Position numbers and translations under genes: made by a program. The notes beneath the pieces were generated by a model. The model did not search any database. It saw only the letters and a program-made list of their open reading frames with translations, and had not been told where the DNA came from. Below are positions 14,001-23,778 of a stretch of DNA of 64,000 bases, piece by piece. Source of the stretch: Escarpia spicata. Its lineage: Eukaryota > Annelida > Polychaeta > Sabellida > Siboglinidae. The stretch is from assembly GCA_963995525.1 (NCBI GenBank), contig OZ023213.1, positions 45,576,794 to 45,640,793 on the forward strand, in the 5' to 3' direction. Position 1 is the first letter of the stretch. Each line of letters begins with the position of its first letter.

Positions 14001-15938
14001 CCACATTGGACCGCTCTCAACCCATGATACCACATTGGACCGCTCTCAACCCATGATACCACATTGGACCGCTCTCAACCCATGATACCACATTGGACCG
14101 CTCTCAACCCATGATACCACATTGGACCACTCTCAACCCATGATACCACATGGGACCACTCTCAACCCATGATACCACACTGGACCACTCTCAACCAATT
14201 ATACCACATTGGACCACTCTCAACCCATGATACCACTCTCAACCCGTGATACCACATTGGACCACTCTCAACCCGTGATACCACATTGGACCACTCTCAA
14301 CCCGTGATACCACATTGGACCACTCTCAACCCGTGATACCACATTGGACCACTCTCAACCCATGATACCACATTGGACCACTCTCAACCCATGATACCAC
14401 ATGGGACCACTCTCAACCCATGATACCACATTGGACCACTCTCAACCCGTGATACCACATTGGACCACTCTCAACCCGTGATACCACATTGGACCACTCT
14501 CAACCCGTGATACCACATTGGACCACTCTCAACCCGTGATACCACATTGGACCACTCTCAACCCATGATACCACATTGGACCACTCTCAACCCGTGATAC
14601 CACATTGGACCACTCTCAACCCATGATACCACATTGAACCACTCTCAACCCATGATACCACATTGAACCACTCTCAACCCGTGATACCACATTGGACCAC
14701 TCTCAACCCATGATACCACATTGGACCACTCTCAACCCATGATACCACATTGGACCACTCTCAACCCATGATACCACATGGGACCACTCTCAACCCATGA
14801 TACCACATTGGACCACTCTCAACCCATGATACCACATGGGACCACTCTCAACCCATGATACCACACTGGACCACTCTCAACCAATTATACCACATTGGAC
14901 CACTCTCAACCCATGATACCACTCTCAACCCGTGATACCACATTGGACCACTCTCAACCCGTGATACCACATTGGACCACTCTCAACCCGTGATACCACA
15001 TTGGACCACTCTCAACCCGTGATACCACATTGGACCACTCTCAACCCATGATACCACATTGGACCACTCTCAACCCATGATACCACATGGGACCACTCTC
15101 AACCCATGATACCACATTGGACCACTCTCAACCCGTGATACCACATTGGACCACTCTCAACCCGTGATACCACATTGGACCACTCTCAACCCGTGATACC
15201 ACATTGGACCACTCTCAACCCGTGATACCACATTGGACCACTCTCAACCCATGATACCACATTGGACCACTCTCAACCCGTGATACCACATTGGACCACT
15301 CTCAACCCATGATACCACATTGAACCACTCTCAACCCATGATACCACATTGAACCACTCTCAACCCGTGATACCACATTGGACCACTCTCAACCCATGAT
15401 ACCACATTGGACCACTCTCAACCCATGATACCGTAGTGAAAACACAGGAGAAACAGGTGTGTGTTGTACTTACTTTGAGGATCTTGAAGTAAGAACAGCA
15501 GTGCCACAATACAGACTTCAGTTGCTGGATCCACGCAACGACATGATCCTTTGAGAGTGCCAGGGACACGTATGAGTACTACAAGGTGACACACTCAGTC
15601 AGTGACATACATCATCCTTTGAGAGTGCCAGGGACACGAATGAGTACTACAAGGTGACACACTCAGTCAGTGACATACATCATCCTTTGAGAGTGCCAGG
15701 GACACGTATGAGTACTACAAGGTGACACACTCAGTCAGTGACATACATCATCCTTTGAGAGTGCCAGGGACACGAATGAGTACTACAAGGTGACACACTC
15801 AGTCAGTGACATACACAATTAGTGACACATTGAAGACATCCTTTTAGTTTCGCATACAAGGCCTAAATTGACACTTTCACTGCTTTCTGTTTAAAGACCA
15901 TGTGACCGAGATATAGATATAATTGTTTATTTTGTTCC

Positions 15939-16016
<78 letters not shown>

Positions 16017-19000
16017 TGTGTGTGTGTGCTTGCGAGTGCATGTGTGCGGACATTTGTGCAAGTGTAAAATATGCAAAAACTAATGTTTTTTTTTTTTAAG
16101 TATAGCAGTTAATATTGGAGACAATATCAGTACGCATATATGTTTCATACAGAATTGGGTTTGAAACTAAACAAGTGTGTGTGTGTGTGTGATTGTGTAT
16201 GTGAGTGTGTGTTTGTGTATGTGCGTGTGTGTGTGTTTGTGCGTGTGTGTGTGTGTGTATGTGCGTGTGCGTGTGTGTGTGTATGTGCGTGTGTGTATGT
16301 GTGTGCGTGCGTGTGTGTTTGTGTATGTGCGTGTGTTTGTGCGTGTTTGTGCATGTGTGTATGTGCGTGTGTGTGTTTGTGTATGTGCGTGTGTGTGCAT
16401 GTGTGTATGTATGTATGTGCGTGCGTGTGTGTGTGCGTGTGTTTGTGTATGTGCGTGTATTTGTGTATGTGTGTGTGTGTATTTGTGTGTGCGTGTGCAT
16501 GTGCCCATGTGTATGTGCGTGTGTGCATGAGCATGCGTGTGAAGAACATTCAAAAGAGAGGAACTTGAAGATGAAAACACTCGTTTTCGAAATCATTCGA
16601 GGATCAAGTTACGAACATTAAAACCAGTTTAGGAATATATAAGAAATATCTGTTGTAACGACAGACGTTTCGACAATCACCCACCTTCACATTGTCAGCG
16701 TTCATGCTCAGCAAAATGTATTTGCACATATATTCGTACCGCTGGAACAATATTCAACTCATTTAGCCATTACTACACCTACACTGTGAAGTTACTAAAG
16801 AGAAACAGTAATTATAGTAGACTCAGTGAATGCTTACTAGGCACTCACTGATATGACCAATGTAATCACATCGGGACATATGACGTAGATATATGTAATT
16901 CTGTACAATCGTAGAAGATATGCAGAATGTTGCAATCAGTTATACATAATTACAAGAGCCAGCAAAAACTGACTGGACTCAGTCCAATAATACAGAAACA
17001 TCTGAAAACTTACTGACTGACCATTTTGAACTTTGTACTTTTAAAAGATCCTTAATATAGTAAAAATAACTGCAGATATTTATATTAATAATAATAATAA
17101 GATAACTTGTATTGCACCGAAATCCTTGGAAATCAAGCTCAGAAGCACATCAAAACAAAAGAATTGGTCAATCTAAAAATTCATAAGCAGTATTCCAGTT
17201 GTCAACAGATGGGTCAAGGCGCTAGGGAGCTACGGTGGATAAGCAAGGTTGTAAAGATCAGTTTTTAAATGACGACATAATTTTGTAATTTTTTCAACTG
17301 ATCTAACACTAAGAGGGAGCATATTCCAAAGAGTTGGTGCAGCAACAGAAAAATCCCTAGTACCAACATTAGTGTTGACTCTAGGAACAAAAAGTAGGTC
17401 AGAACAAGATGATCAAAGCTGGATAGGTTTTCTTACAGGAGTAAGCAATGAATGCAAATAAGATGGTTGTTTACTGGACAGTGCCTGGTATGTAATGGTA
17501 CAGATTTTAAATATTATACGATATCGTACAGGAAGCCAATGCAAAGACTTCAAAAGTGGTACAGAGCGAGAAAAACGAGATCTTGTAACTACCGGTACTC
17601 TTGCTAGACAATTTTGAACACACAGAAGTTTTGTGATATCCTTGCTAGCGATATTATAAAGGAGGGAATTCCAATAGTCAAGTCTGCTGCTAACAAGCGC
17701 TGTTGCAATAGTGTTAGCAACAGAAAATGACATACTTATGATATTCACTATCATATGTATGACCTTGATACAATATGAAAAAATGAAGAATAGACAGCCT
17801 CGGTTTAATCATAAGGAGTCGTCCACAACTTATGTTACACTTGGGGGTATGAACAAGCTTGACAACATATTACATGGTGATGGGGGTATTTGGGTAAGCA
17901 TTACGTTTACAATGTTTTTTAAAAGTTGGCTCGTCACACTGTCGATATCAGAGAGATAGCAATTTTTGGTAGGTTTCAAAGGCATTCAAATGAAGAACCA
18001 GCAAGATGCTATTGTGTTTTATTACCTTTAGATGGTTTATTTTATGCATAATCAGTGAACCAATTCAGCCACGCAATGAATATAATAATTATTATAGATT
18101 TATGATCATAGTCTTGTCAAATTAACAAATTTTTTTGCAGAATGTACATGCCAGCATTACAAAGTATGACATGCTTTATGGGTGGCCCCTAACCACAAAT
18201 TAACAACCAATGATAAAACAACTGACCTGAGGATCATTCTTTCCTCGAAGCAAAAACAGGAACTTGTTAATGATCGGGAAAACTTCAGTGGCTGAAAGAG
18301 AATTACAATACATCAAAGTATAAACAGAATAAACCAATTTATAGATATCTGTTTGTAACAGAATCAGAACTGAAAAAGTTAAGAACGTTATTTGAACATC
18401 AAATTTGGGGCAAATGTCACATTCATGTATACAAAAACCGTACAGTGGAACCCCCTACAAAGGTCACCCTTGGAACTGGGCGAGTGACCTGAAATTGTGA
18501 GGTGACCATATTTATTTATTTATCAATACGTAAAAACAAAAAAATTAATAATAAAGTGGACAATTATTTGTAAAACAAATTGAGCATACAGTGTAAGTAA
18601 GTAAAGTAAATAAATGTTATTTCCTCATCCACATGATATCAGAGATGGGTCAACTACACGCACAATGTACTTAAGGGTAGCAACTACCTGAAAACGGCTA
18701 TAGGCCATATCTCTGTTAATAGTGAACGTGTCTTACCAAAAGTTGGATTACTAATTATTTAAATGAATAGTATTTGATATGTTGAATATGGGCTCAGTTG
18801 CTTGTGTACTACCATGGCAATGAACGTTTCTAGTGTGACAGAGGGGCATGCATCCTTGAAAATTATTCTGAGCTAACAACTGTACGTGTGATCATGTAGT
18901 TGTCAAGAATCATCAGCTAGAATATTCCTTTGTGCAATAAGGTGGTTTTGGGCAAGGAAATCTGACTGCAATGACTTTTGTGAGATGGGACTTTAGGTTT

Positions 19001-22000
19001 GAGCATTATTCAAAGCATCTTGAAAAATGCTAATACCTGAACAACAGTCAATGAAGTCAGATATCCTTCCCAAAAACCACCTTATTGCACAAAGGAGTAT
19101 TCTAGCTGATGATTCTTGACAACGGCATGATCACACGTACAGTTGTTAGCTCAGAATAATTCTTAAGGATGTGAAAATCAGTCTCACTAGAAACATTCAT
19201 TGTTATGATAATACACAAGCAAATGAGCCCGTATTTCAAACATCATACACCATTCATTTATCTAACTAGTACATCAATTTTTTTAAAGATATGTTCAGTA
19301 TTAATAGAGATATAGCATATTGATTATATGGCCGTTTTCGGGTAGTGGCTACCCTTAAGTACGAGTACTTTCAATTTTGCCAAATCCACATATAAGTACT
19401 TATCTAAAAATATAGGCAAGTACAAGTACTTTATTAAAAAACTCAAGTACAAGTATATACATGTGTAGTACTATGACAATTTTAGTCATGTACAGTCAAG
19501 TATGTTGAATGCTACACTTCAACATATATGAGGTCCTGAACAGGCTGCAACTGACTATTCTGTGAACGATTATTATGTAGGCCATATATAACATTAAAAT
19601 GTACATGTTTGTATTTATATATACTATTTAAAAACAAAATAAATTACAAAAAAACCTGATTAAATAGAAAGGTTTTCAGGTCTCTCCTAAAACGTCCAGA
19701 GTCATGTTGGCTTCTTAGCTCCAGTAGAAGAGAGTTCCAGAGGGTGGGACCTGCACATGAAAATGCATGTCGGCCGTACCATTTCAGGTTAACTCTAGGA
19801 ACAACCATGGGAGACTGGTTGGCCGAGCGAAGAGTGCGATAGGGAACATATGAAGATATACGGTCAGCAAGGCACTGTGGAGTGTTTGCATACACAGCGC
19901 CATGCATCAATGTCAACAGTTTAAATTGAATTCGCTGCGCCACAGGTAGTCAATGCAGCTCTTGTAGTGCCGCCGTCGTGCTGTGTTGGTCACGCCGACG
20001 TAAGCAGAGGACGACACGCGTAGCTGCTGATGGGTGGACCATATATAGTCGGTGCAAGAAGGTTCCAGTAATGCCGTACAGGGCCGCGTTTCCGACGTCA
20101 AGTCGCGACGTGACTAGCGCATATACAAGCGACTTGCACGCTGAAAGCGGAAGAGATGATCATATTCACGTTATGACACGTAGTTGGGCGTAGGCAGCCC
20201 GACAGGTGCGGCTAATGTGGGCAGCCCGACAGGTACGGCTAATGTGAGCAGCCATCGACATCGTGGAGTCGAGCTGTACTCCAAGGTCACGTATGTTGGC
20301 AGAAGTGCTGACGTTGCAACCGCAGTTGTCGATGGAAAGAGGCGGTGGCTTTGGAACACGATTGTGTGGTGCTGCAAACAGTATCGCCTCTGTGTTCGCC
20401 TCGTTCAAAAGCAGGTAGCGCGACGCTAGCCAAGCTTTCACGTCAGTCACACAATGGGATATCCGGTCGGCCGCGGTCGCAGAATCATTTTGCAGAAAAT
20501 CAACATAGAGTTGGGTGTCGTCAGCATAGACATGGTAGCGAATACCGTGCTTCGCAAATACGTCGGAAAGACCAGCACAGTATATAGAAAATAACAGATG
20601 GCCCAAGACACTGCCCTGTGGAACCTGCATTGCACACCGATTTGGTCTAGTCATGGTCGATCGTGTCGAACGCAGCGCTGAGGTCAAGTAGAACTAGTAC
20701 TACATGCTTGCGAGTATCCAGTGATCTTAACATGTCGTCTTGGATACACAAAAACGCTGTTTCAATGCTGTGTGACGGGTGGTAGGTGCTCTGAAAAGGA
20801 TCTCCGATGCCGTTGTGTTGCATATGCAATGGCAGTTGGGCAGAGACGTGGAATTCACGTAACTTGGATGTGTACGGAAGGTTCGAGATAGGTCAGTAGC
20901 TGGCGTAGTCGTCGACGGGAAGACCGGAACGTTTCAGAAGAGGTGCAATGACTGTGTGCTTCAAACGGGCGGGAACAGTGGAAGACTCGTAGTAGGACAG
21001 GTTGATCAATTTCACAAGAATCGGCGCCAAGATGGATGTATTCGCCTTCAGAATAACGGATGGCAGTGGATCAAGCTTGGACAACTTTGTCTTGCCATTT
21101 GCGACTGAAATGCTAGCAGTGGCAAAGAAACAATACGTGGCTGTGGGCTGTCAACATCAGCCGACAGAACCATGTTTCGGCTGCGGATCAAGTCACGCTC
21201 GGCAACAACAACAGGGCCACCAATGTCGGTGGGAAGATGGATCGCAATAAGAAACACTGCCCGGTTGTCGTTCGAGGTGGATTCAATTTCTTTACTGTAG
21301 AACGCAGCTTTCGTAGAAGCCAGTGTCTGGTCGTTGGTCCTGCTACGTCGCCATGTGGGCTCACGCAGATGGATCTGACGTTTCAGCTCATCCAGTTGCC
21401 ATCACCACCACGGAGTATGTGGTCGTTTTGTGACCGTAGGCTGCACAAGTGGTGCGTGAAGATCGATCAAATAGGACAGCTCTGAATAGTACTGTAAGAC
21501 AGGTTGAGTGACGAAATCGCACCCACGTAGATCTTTCGTGAAGTTGGTGTTGTCTATCGTAGCGTATCAACGGTATTCTATCTTCTTGCGGGACAGGCGG
21601 GGCTTGGTGGTGGCGAGGTCACGATGAACAGCAAAGTGATCTGTGACAAGATCGTTGACGGTTACTCATATAACAGGTAATAAAGAAGAAGTGGTGATGC
21701 TGAGGTCAAACACATTACCCCGGTTGTGCGTCACGTCGGTAACGTTCTGTCTCGGGTTGGCGTCTGAGAGAATATCGTACAGAGCTTGTGTGGTCGCATC
21801 CCTGTTGTCATTGTATCGCACGTTGAAGTCGCAGAGGTTAATGATCCCAGATTCTGTCTCGATGCGTTCAACAAGATCTCAAATTCGGGAAGGAATGGGG
21901 TGAATGACTGGGAGTTGGGGCTGGACGATGGAGGGTTGATAGATGAGAAACAGGCTTAATTACTCTGAGGCAGCACAATTGAAGGGGTCAGCACACTGTT

Positions 22001-23778
22001 GGTTTTTCCATAGGCGACCATGTCAACGTTTCGTCTGATTATAAGAAAACGTGACCTATATAATATCTTAAACTTCTTACCTGCTGTTATCATCATCTCA
22101 CTGACATGCTGATAGATTACAACAAAACCGCATACTTCTAGCTCTCGTAAATGCCTGTATGTGTGACACCCGTCAATATTTACAAATGCCGGCAAGAATT
22201 ACTCCGCAAACAGGTCACACAGGCAAATTGCTGCCAAATATCCTTTCGCTTATTCAAATCATCTAGAAATCCACCATTTTACAGTCAACACCTTCTACAA
22301 TTACAATCAACCATGAAAATCTCCCTACTCAAATGCACTTATGTGCATGTGAATTTTGTAAAAAATCATTTCTAAAAAATACACTGCGTTTTTCTTCGTG
22401 TGCAACACAACAGAAAGTCTAACTAGAAAATGACCCCTGAAGGTCGAGATAGTCAAAAGATGAAGCGAGCCAAAGATGGGAGTGGTTGACAGTGTACAAT
22501 GCTCTGAAGAGGATTCCGCCACCGCCGCCACAATGGTTACTCCGAGCAAAGTGCTCAAGGAAGCTTTTAAAACAAAATTTGGCATCAGCATACGAGTGGT
22601 ATATTTATTCTAGTATTAGCAACAATTATATTTAAAAATGTGAAACAGACAGCTTTGGTATATGTGTTTCTTAAACTGAGCATCAGTTATGATAAAATAA
22701 TAGTTGAAATGTAATAACGATTAATTCCTCAAGTATACTTATATGAACATACAATGAGAGTGACATATGTAACTAACCTGGTTTATATGAACATATGATG
22801 AGACTGAGAGTGACATATGTAACTAATCTGGTTTATATGAACATACGATGAGAGTGACATATGTAACTAACCTGGTTTCAGAGTAGGTTTATATTCCATC
22901 TCCTGGTTCTCGGGAATTTGTAACAGTGCATCAACTTCAGCCCTGGAATAAACACATTTAGTGTGGCTAGCATTGTGTTGTATGCAGAGGTATGATGCAG
23001 GATCCAGTTACGCAAAAAGAAATGAATTACAATAGTACAATTCATTTTCAGATATTTTGTAAGCATGCTGTACGCTTAATAGAACGAATACGGTAAAGGA
23101 TAAGTGAGGAAAAATGTGATGTGAATTAATTATACATGTTTCAAAAGAAGGCATTGATTATTAAATCGAACAAAATATATGTATATTTTCATTTAAAAAA
23201 ACATCTGTACTTACCATATTTGTTTGTGAAGTCGACAGCGGACAAGGTAGCGACGAATGAGAGCCTGCAGGAGCAACGAAACAGGCAACTTTACGATTGT
23301 GTCAGATGAAGAAGACTGCATAAAAGACAACTATAATTATTGTAAAGTGTTTGTCTGTTCCGTTACCCAGGATCTGTCTGGGGTGGGAATTATTAGCAAG
23401 TAGATCGCTGAATCATTCGTTTACCATCCCAGTTTGTGGCAAGGAATGTGGGAACCATTCAACTTCAAATGTATATGCAGGCAGGGATGCGTGCCTCTGC
23501 GATAACATTAATGTAAATAATGACACATTCCTAAATTAATGTTTTGTTTACATTTTAAACATGTCACGGGCACAACATTTATATTACAAACAATGTTTTC
23601 GGGACATTAAATACACAGTGAAGAATATGATGCAATGCAAACAGAAATCTTATCCAACTTCCCAAACCTGTATTTTGATGATGCCGTGTTCTTTGGATTT
23701 TACTTGGGCTCTCTGTTCCCTGGCAGCTTTCGCCTCATTCAGGAATGCTTCCTTCTTTGCTCCGGCCTGGCCAAACAT
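1..23778 (-). CDS. UBE3B: UBE3B, HECT-type E3 ubiquitin ligase (N-terminal part, 14 exons)
   Basis: Fourteen minus-strand exons join without a phase break into about 406 codons: 23668-23778, 23215-23264, 22872-22942, 18227-18291, 15474-15578, 11056-11155, 10514-10599, 9905-9987, 6855-6960, 5327-5447, 4176-4210, 3637-3666, 3204-3316 and 1-144 (open at the window edge). All have AG acceptors and GT donors. The protein starts [20 protein letters not shown], has an IQ motif at about residues 33-50 ([16 protein letters not shown]) and keeps landmark UBE3B strings such as [19 protein letters not shown] and [13 protein letters not shown]. Known family: vertebrate UBE3B (about 1,070 residues) and C. 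elegans oxi-1 are cytosolic or mitochondria-associated HECT E3 ligases whose IQ motif binds calmodulin. The catalytic HECT domain is not in the window. The assignment rests on remembered family sequence; the order and content of the exons leave little doubt. Confidence 0.93.
300..435. repeat. 34-bp minisatellite, left part
   Basis: Degenerate copies of a unit built on AAAAGTGAAAGTGACAGCAA / TGTGTCCCATTATC. The same unit resumes at 2,745, so the array is split by 2.3 kb that contains a LINE. Confidence 0.75.
441..1039. other. No gene recognised
   Basis: Sequence between the left part of the 34-bp array and the first recognisable LINE coding. Short open frames on both strands show no family resemblance. 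It may be the 5' part of the same insertion. Confidence 0.4.
1040..2707 (+). mobile_element. CR1/L2-like LINE fragment
   Basis: Plus-strand non-LTR retrotransposon remnant. The linker before RT is readable at 1,120-1,400 ([12 protein letters not shown], then [12 protein letters not shown]). The best open part, 1,517-2,209, has the catalytic box YADDTQLY and the C-terminal string [11 protein letters not shown]. The RT palm between the YRPI step and the YADD box is largely missing. The 3' tail ends in ATT-rich repeats near 2,700. Defective: several frame breaks and internal deletion. Confidence 0.85.
2745..3185. repeat. 34-bp minisatellite, right part
   Basis: About 12 tandem copies; the core TGTCCCATTATCAAAAGTGA is nearly invariant from 2,815 to 3,045 and degrades toward the UBE3B exon at 3,204. 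Confidence 0.9.
3204..3316 (-). CDS. UBE3B: UBE3B exon 13
   Basis: Exon between GTTGTTGCAG and donor GTCAGG encodes [20 protein letters not shown] and then [13 protein letters not shown], the clearest UBE3B signature in the window. A longer open frame upstream of the acceptor ([12 protein letters not shown]) is intronic read-through. Confidence 0.93.
3637..3666 (-). CDS. UBE3B: UBE3B micro-exon 12 (30 nt)
   Basis: A 30-base exon between TTTGCTCTAG and GTAAGT encodes [10 protein letters not shown], which aligns with the vertebrate EETDGFV step before LLTQTL. Confidence 0.82.
4176..4210 (-). CDS. UBE3B: UBE3B micro-exon 11 (35 nt)
   Basis: A 35-base exon between TTTGCATTTCAG and GTATGT encodes [12 protein letters not shown]. 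It is required to join exon 10 (phase 1) to exon 12 (phase 0). Confidence 0.85.
4698..5090. repeat. (GT)n microsatellite, intron 10 of UBE3B
   Basis: About 390 bp of nearly pure GT interrupted by GTTGTG and ATTGTATG. Open frames across it (Cys-Val or Thr-His polymers) are compositional artefacts. Confidence 0.98.
5327..5447 (-). CDS. UBE3B: UBE3B exon 10
   Basis: One hundred and twenty-one bases between TTTCCAG and GTAAGA encode [20 protein letters not shown] and end [10 protein letters not shown] with one base carried, matching the family's SLEG...CLMGNL region. Confidence 0.92.
5534..5690. repeat. Dispersed repeat, copy 1
   Basis: Starts CTCCCTGGCAGACCTGTTCA and contains ACACCATCTTGACTT and ATTCAGCCAC. 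The same blocks recur at about 44,725-44,885. No tRNA promoter boxes found, so the class is unknown (SINE or LINE 3' tail). Confidence 0.6.
5700..6854. other. UBE3B intron 9 sequence, no feature
   Basis: AT-rich intronic DNA between exons 9 and 10. I see no repeat array, conserved ORF or RNA gene here. Confidence 0.6.
6855..6960 (-). CDS. UBE3B: UBE3B exon 9
   Basis: One hundred and six bases between TGTGTTTCAG and GTAGGA encode [20 protein letters not shown] and run to SAMAPE, matching the family's RP-AAQF...HI-SVPAL segment. Confidence 0.93.
7890..8905. repeat. 40/55-bp two-length minisatellite
   Basis: Unit GTGTGGCCTACCTTAGAGTT plus AGATATGTGTGATGTGTTAC (40 bp); a subset carries a 15-bp insert CTGAATCTGTCTTTG giving 55-bp units. 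About 23 units, drifting at the right end (ATGCAT, ACATGT variants). Lies in UBE3B intron 8. Confidence 0.95.
8965..9284. repeat. 14-bp minisatellite (CCCTTGCACTCAAT/G)
   Basis: About 23 copies of CCCTTGCACTCAAT with T/G at the last base. Fourteen is not a multiple of three, so one array is open in all three frames with the same 14-residue repeat; these ORFs are not evidence of coding. Confidence 0.96.
9290..9904. other. UBE3B intron 8, no feature
   Basis: Intronic sequence between the 14-bp array and exon 8. Open frames are short and unlike known proteins. Confidence 0.55.
9905..9987 (-). CDS. UBE3B: UBE3B exon 8
   Basis: Eighty-three bases between TTTGCCAG and GTAAGA encode [20 protein letters not shown] and run to MTLAL, carrying two bases out. 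ILLT-GLAR-PC is a recognisable UBE3B string. Confidence 0.93.
10514..10599 (-). CDS. UBE3B: UBE3B exon 7
   Basis: Eighty-six bases between TTATTTACAG and GTAGGT encode [20 protein letters not shown] and end ...FYPALQ in phase 0, like the corresponding vertebrate segment (NIMGHLN...FYSVLQ). Confidence 0.92.
11056..11155 (-). CDS. UBE3B: UBE3B exon 6
   Basis: One hundred bases encode [20 protein letters not shown] and run to ...KWKIVRGKA, with acceptor TTTTAG and donor CAG|GTGGTG. A nearer GTGAGA donor exists, but only the GTGGTG site keeps the frame into exon 7. Confidence 0.88.
12720..12840. repeat. Dispersed repeat, copy 2
   Basis: Contains TATCCAATCCTCAGGACTGC then GCTTTACACTTTA; a diverged match (TATCCAGTCCTCAGGATTGC) lies at 44,690, where it is joined to the block also seen at 5,534. 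Confidence 0.6.
12868..15432. repeat. 29-bp minisatellite, about 88 copies, with a 686-bp higher-order duplication
   Basis: Unit ACCACTCTCAACCCATGATA + CCACATTGG (29 bp) with T/G and A/G variants. A rare variant block (CTCAACCAATTATACC and the short form ATACCACTCTCAACCCGTG) appears at 14,191 and again at 14,877, so a 686-bp segment is duplicated inside the array. The array ends about 40 bp from the donor of UBE3B exon 5. Confidence 0.97.
15474..15578 (-). CDS. UBE3B: UBE3B exon 5 (acceptor side amplified in a 68-bp repeat)
   Basis: Thirty-five codons ([20 protein letters not shown]...) between CCTTGTAG and GTAAGT, both ends in phase 0. The acceptor and first 33 bases of this exon are the first of four 68-bp tandem copies extending into the upstream intron. 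A 29-bp minisatellite begins about 40 bp past the donor. Confidence 0.92.
15545..15818. repeat. 68-bp tandem repeat over a UBE3B splice acceptor (4 copies)
   Basis: Copies start near 15,548, 15,616, 15,684 and 15,752, exactly 68 bp apart. Copy 1 overlaps exon 5 of UBE3B and its acceptor; the others lie in the upstream intron. Copies alternate CACGTATGAG / CACGAATGAG / CACGTATGAG / CACGAATGAG, implying a later 136-bp duplication. Confidence 0.95.
15940..16535. repeat. Two (GT)n tracts, intron 4 of UBE3B
   Basis: Pure GT at about 15,945-16,030 and a degenerate GTGCGT/GTAT tract at 16,173-16,530. Long ORFs over it on both strands are artefacts. Confidence 0.96.
17085..17760 (-). mobile_element. 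CR1/L2-like LINE, 3' end fragment
   Basis: Minus-strand open frame 17,754-17,413 carries the C-terminal RT/thumb strings [27 protein letters not shown] and TYQAL typical of CR1/L2 LINEs. The 3' tail ends at TAATAATAATAA near 17,085. 5'-truncated copy inside UBE3B intron 4, in the same orientation as the gene. Confidence 0.85.
18227..18291 (-). CDS. UBE3B: UBE3B exon 4
   Basis: Sixty-five bases between TTCTCTTTCAG and GTCAGT encode [20 protein letters not shown]. The preceding 4.6-kb intron contains the LINE at 19.6-21.96 kb and the fold-back element at 18.67-19.36 kb. Confidence 0.9.
18667..19362. mobile_element. Fold-back (MITE-like) element with TTAA at both ends
   Basis: The two halves are imperfect inverted repeats of about 300 bp: left end TTAAGGGTAGCAACTACCTG, right end GGTAGTGGCTACCCTTAA. 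The central block AAGGTGGTTTTGGGCAAGGA is mirrored by CCAAAAACCACCTT. TTAA at both ends fits the target preference of piggyBac or Kolobok superfamilies. No coding capacity. Confidence 0.75.
19600..21960 (-). mobile_element. CR1/L2-like LINE, copy A (defective, with EN and RT remnants)
   Basis: Read on the minus strand: the C-terminal endonuclease at about 21,900-21,550 ([19 protein letters not shown]), the RT N-terminus at 21,084-20,893 ([20 protein letters not shown]), the [14 protein letters not shown] box ending near 20,647, [15 protein letters not shown] and YADDTQLY at 20,640-20,500, and the C-terminus ending at 19,644 ([19 protein letters not shown]). A stop follows DDYASY, and the RT palm between FDTIDHD and VPQGSVLG is deleted. 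A near-identical inverted partner lies at 28,055-28,796. Confidence 0.9.
21960..22735. other. UBE3B intron 3 sequence, no gene recognised
   Basis: Unassigned intronic DNA 5' of LINE copy A. The 88-residue minus ORF at 22,591-22,325 shows no recognisable family and is probably chance. Confidence 0.5.
22735..22885. repeat. About 48-bp direct repeat, 3 copies
   Basis: Three copies of a unit containing GAGAGTGACATATGTAACTA and TCTGGTTTATATGAACATA; the last copy runs into the donor of UBE3B exon 3 (TAACTAACCTGG), so the GTTAGT donor sequence is itself part of the repeat. Confidence 0.85.
22872..22942 (-). CDS. UBE3B: UBE3B exon 3
   Basis: Seventy-one bases between TTATTCCAG and GTTAGT encode [19 protein letters not shown]. 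Phase accepts two carried bases (completing Trp) and passes one on. Confidence 0.88.
23215..23264 (-). CDS. UBE3B: UBE3B exon 2 (IQ motif)
   Basis: Fifty bases between CTCCTGCAG and GTAAGT encode [16 protein letters not shown], the second half of the calmodulin-binding IQ motif. Phase 0 in, two bases carried out. Confidence 0.9.
23668..23778 (-). CDS. UBE3B: UBE3B exon 1 (start codon, residues 1-37)
   Basis: ATG at 23778-23776 opens a basic, alanine-rich N-terminus ([12 protein letters not shown]) that ends at KIQ with donor GTTTGG. The start is chosen because the family begins with the same MF...REERA-type helix directly before the IQ motif. Exon ends in phase 0. Confidence 0.9.

Noticed and set aside
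12868..15432. CRISPR-like array
   Set aside because: Head-to-tail repeats without unique spacers, in intron-containing animal DNA.
16096..16621. Five overlapping 117-166-aa ORFs on both strands
   Set aside because: Same artefact over the second GT tract.
18431..18510. pogo/Tigger-like terminus (CAGTGGAACCCCCTACAAAG)
   Set aside because: Only one end visible and no matching inverted terminus nearby.
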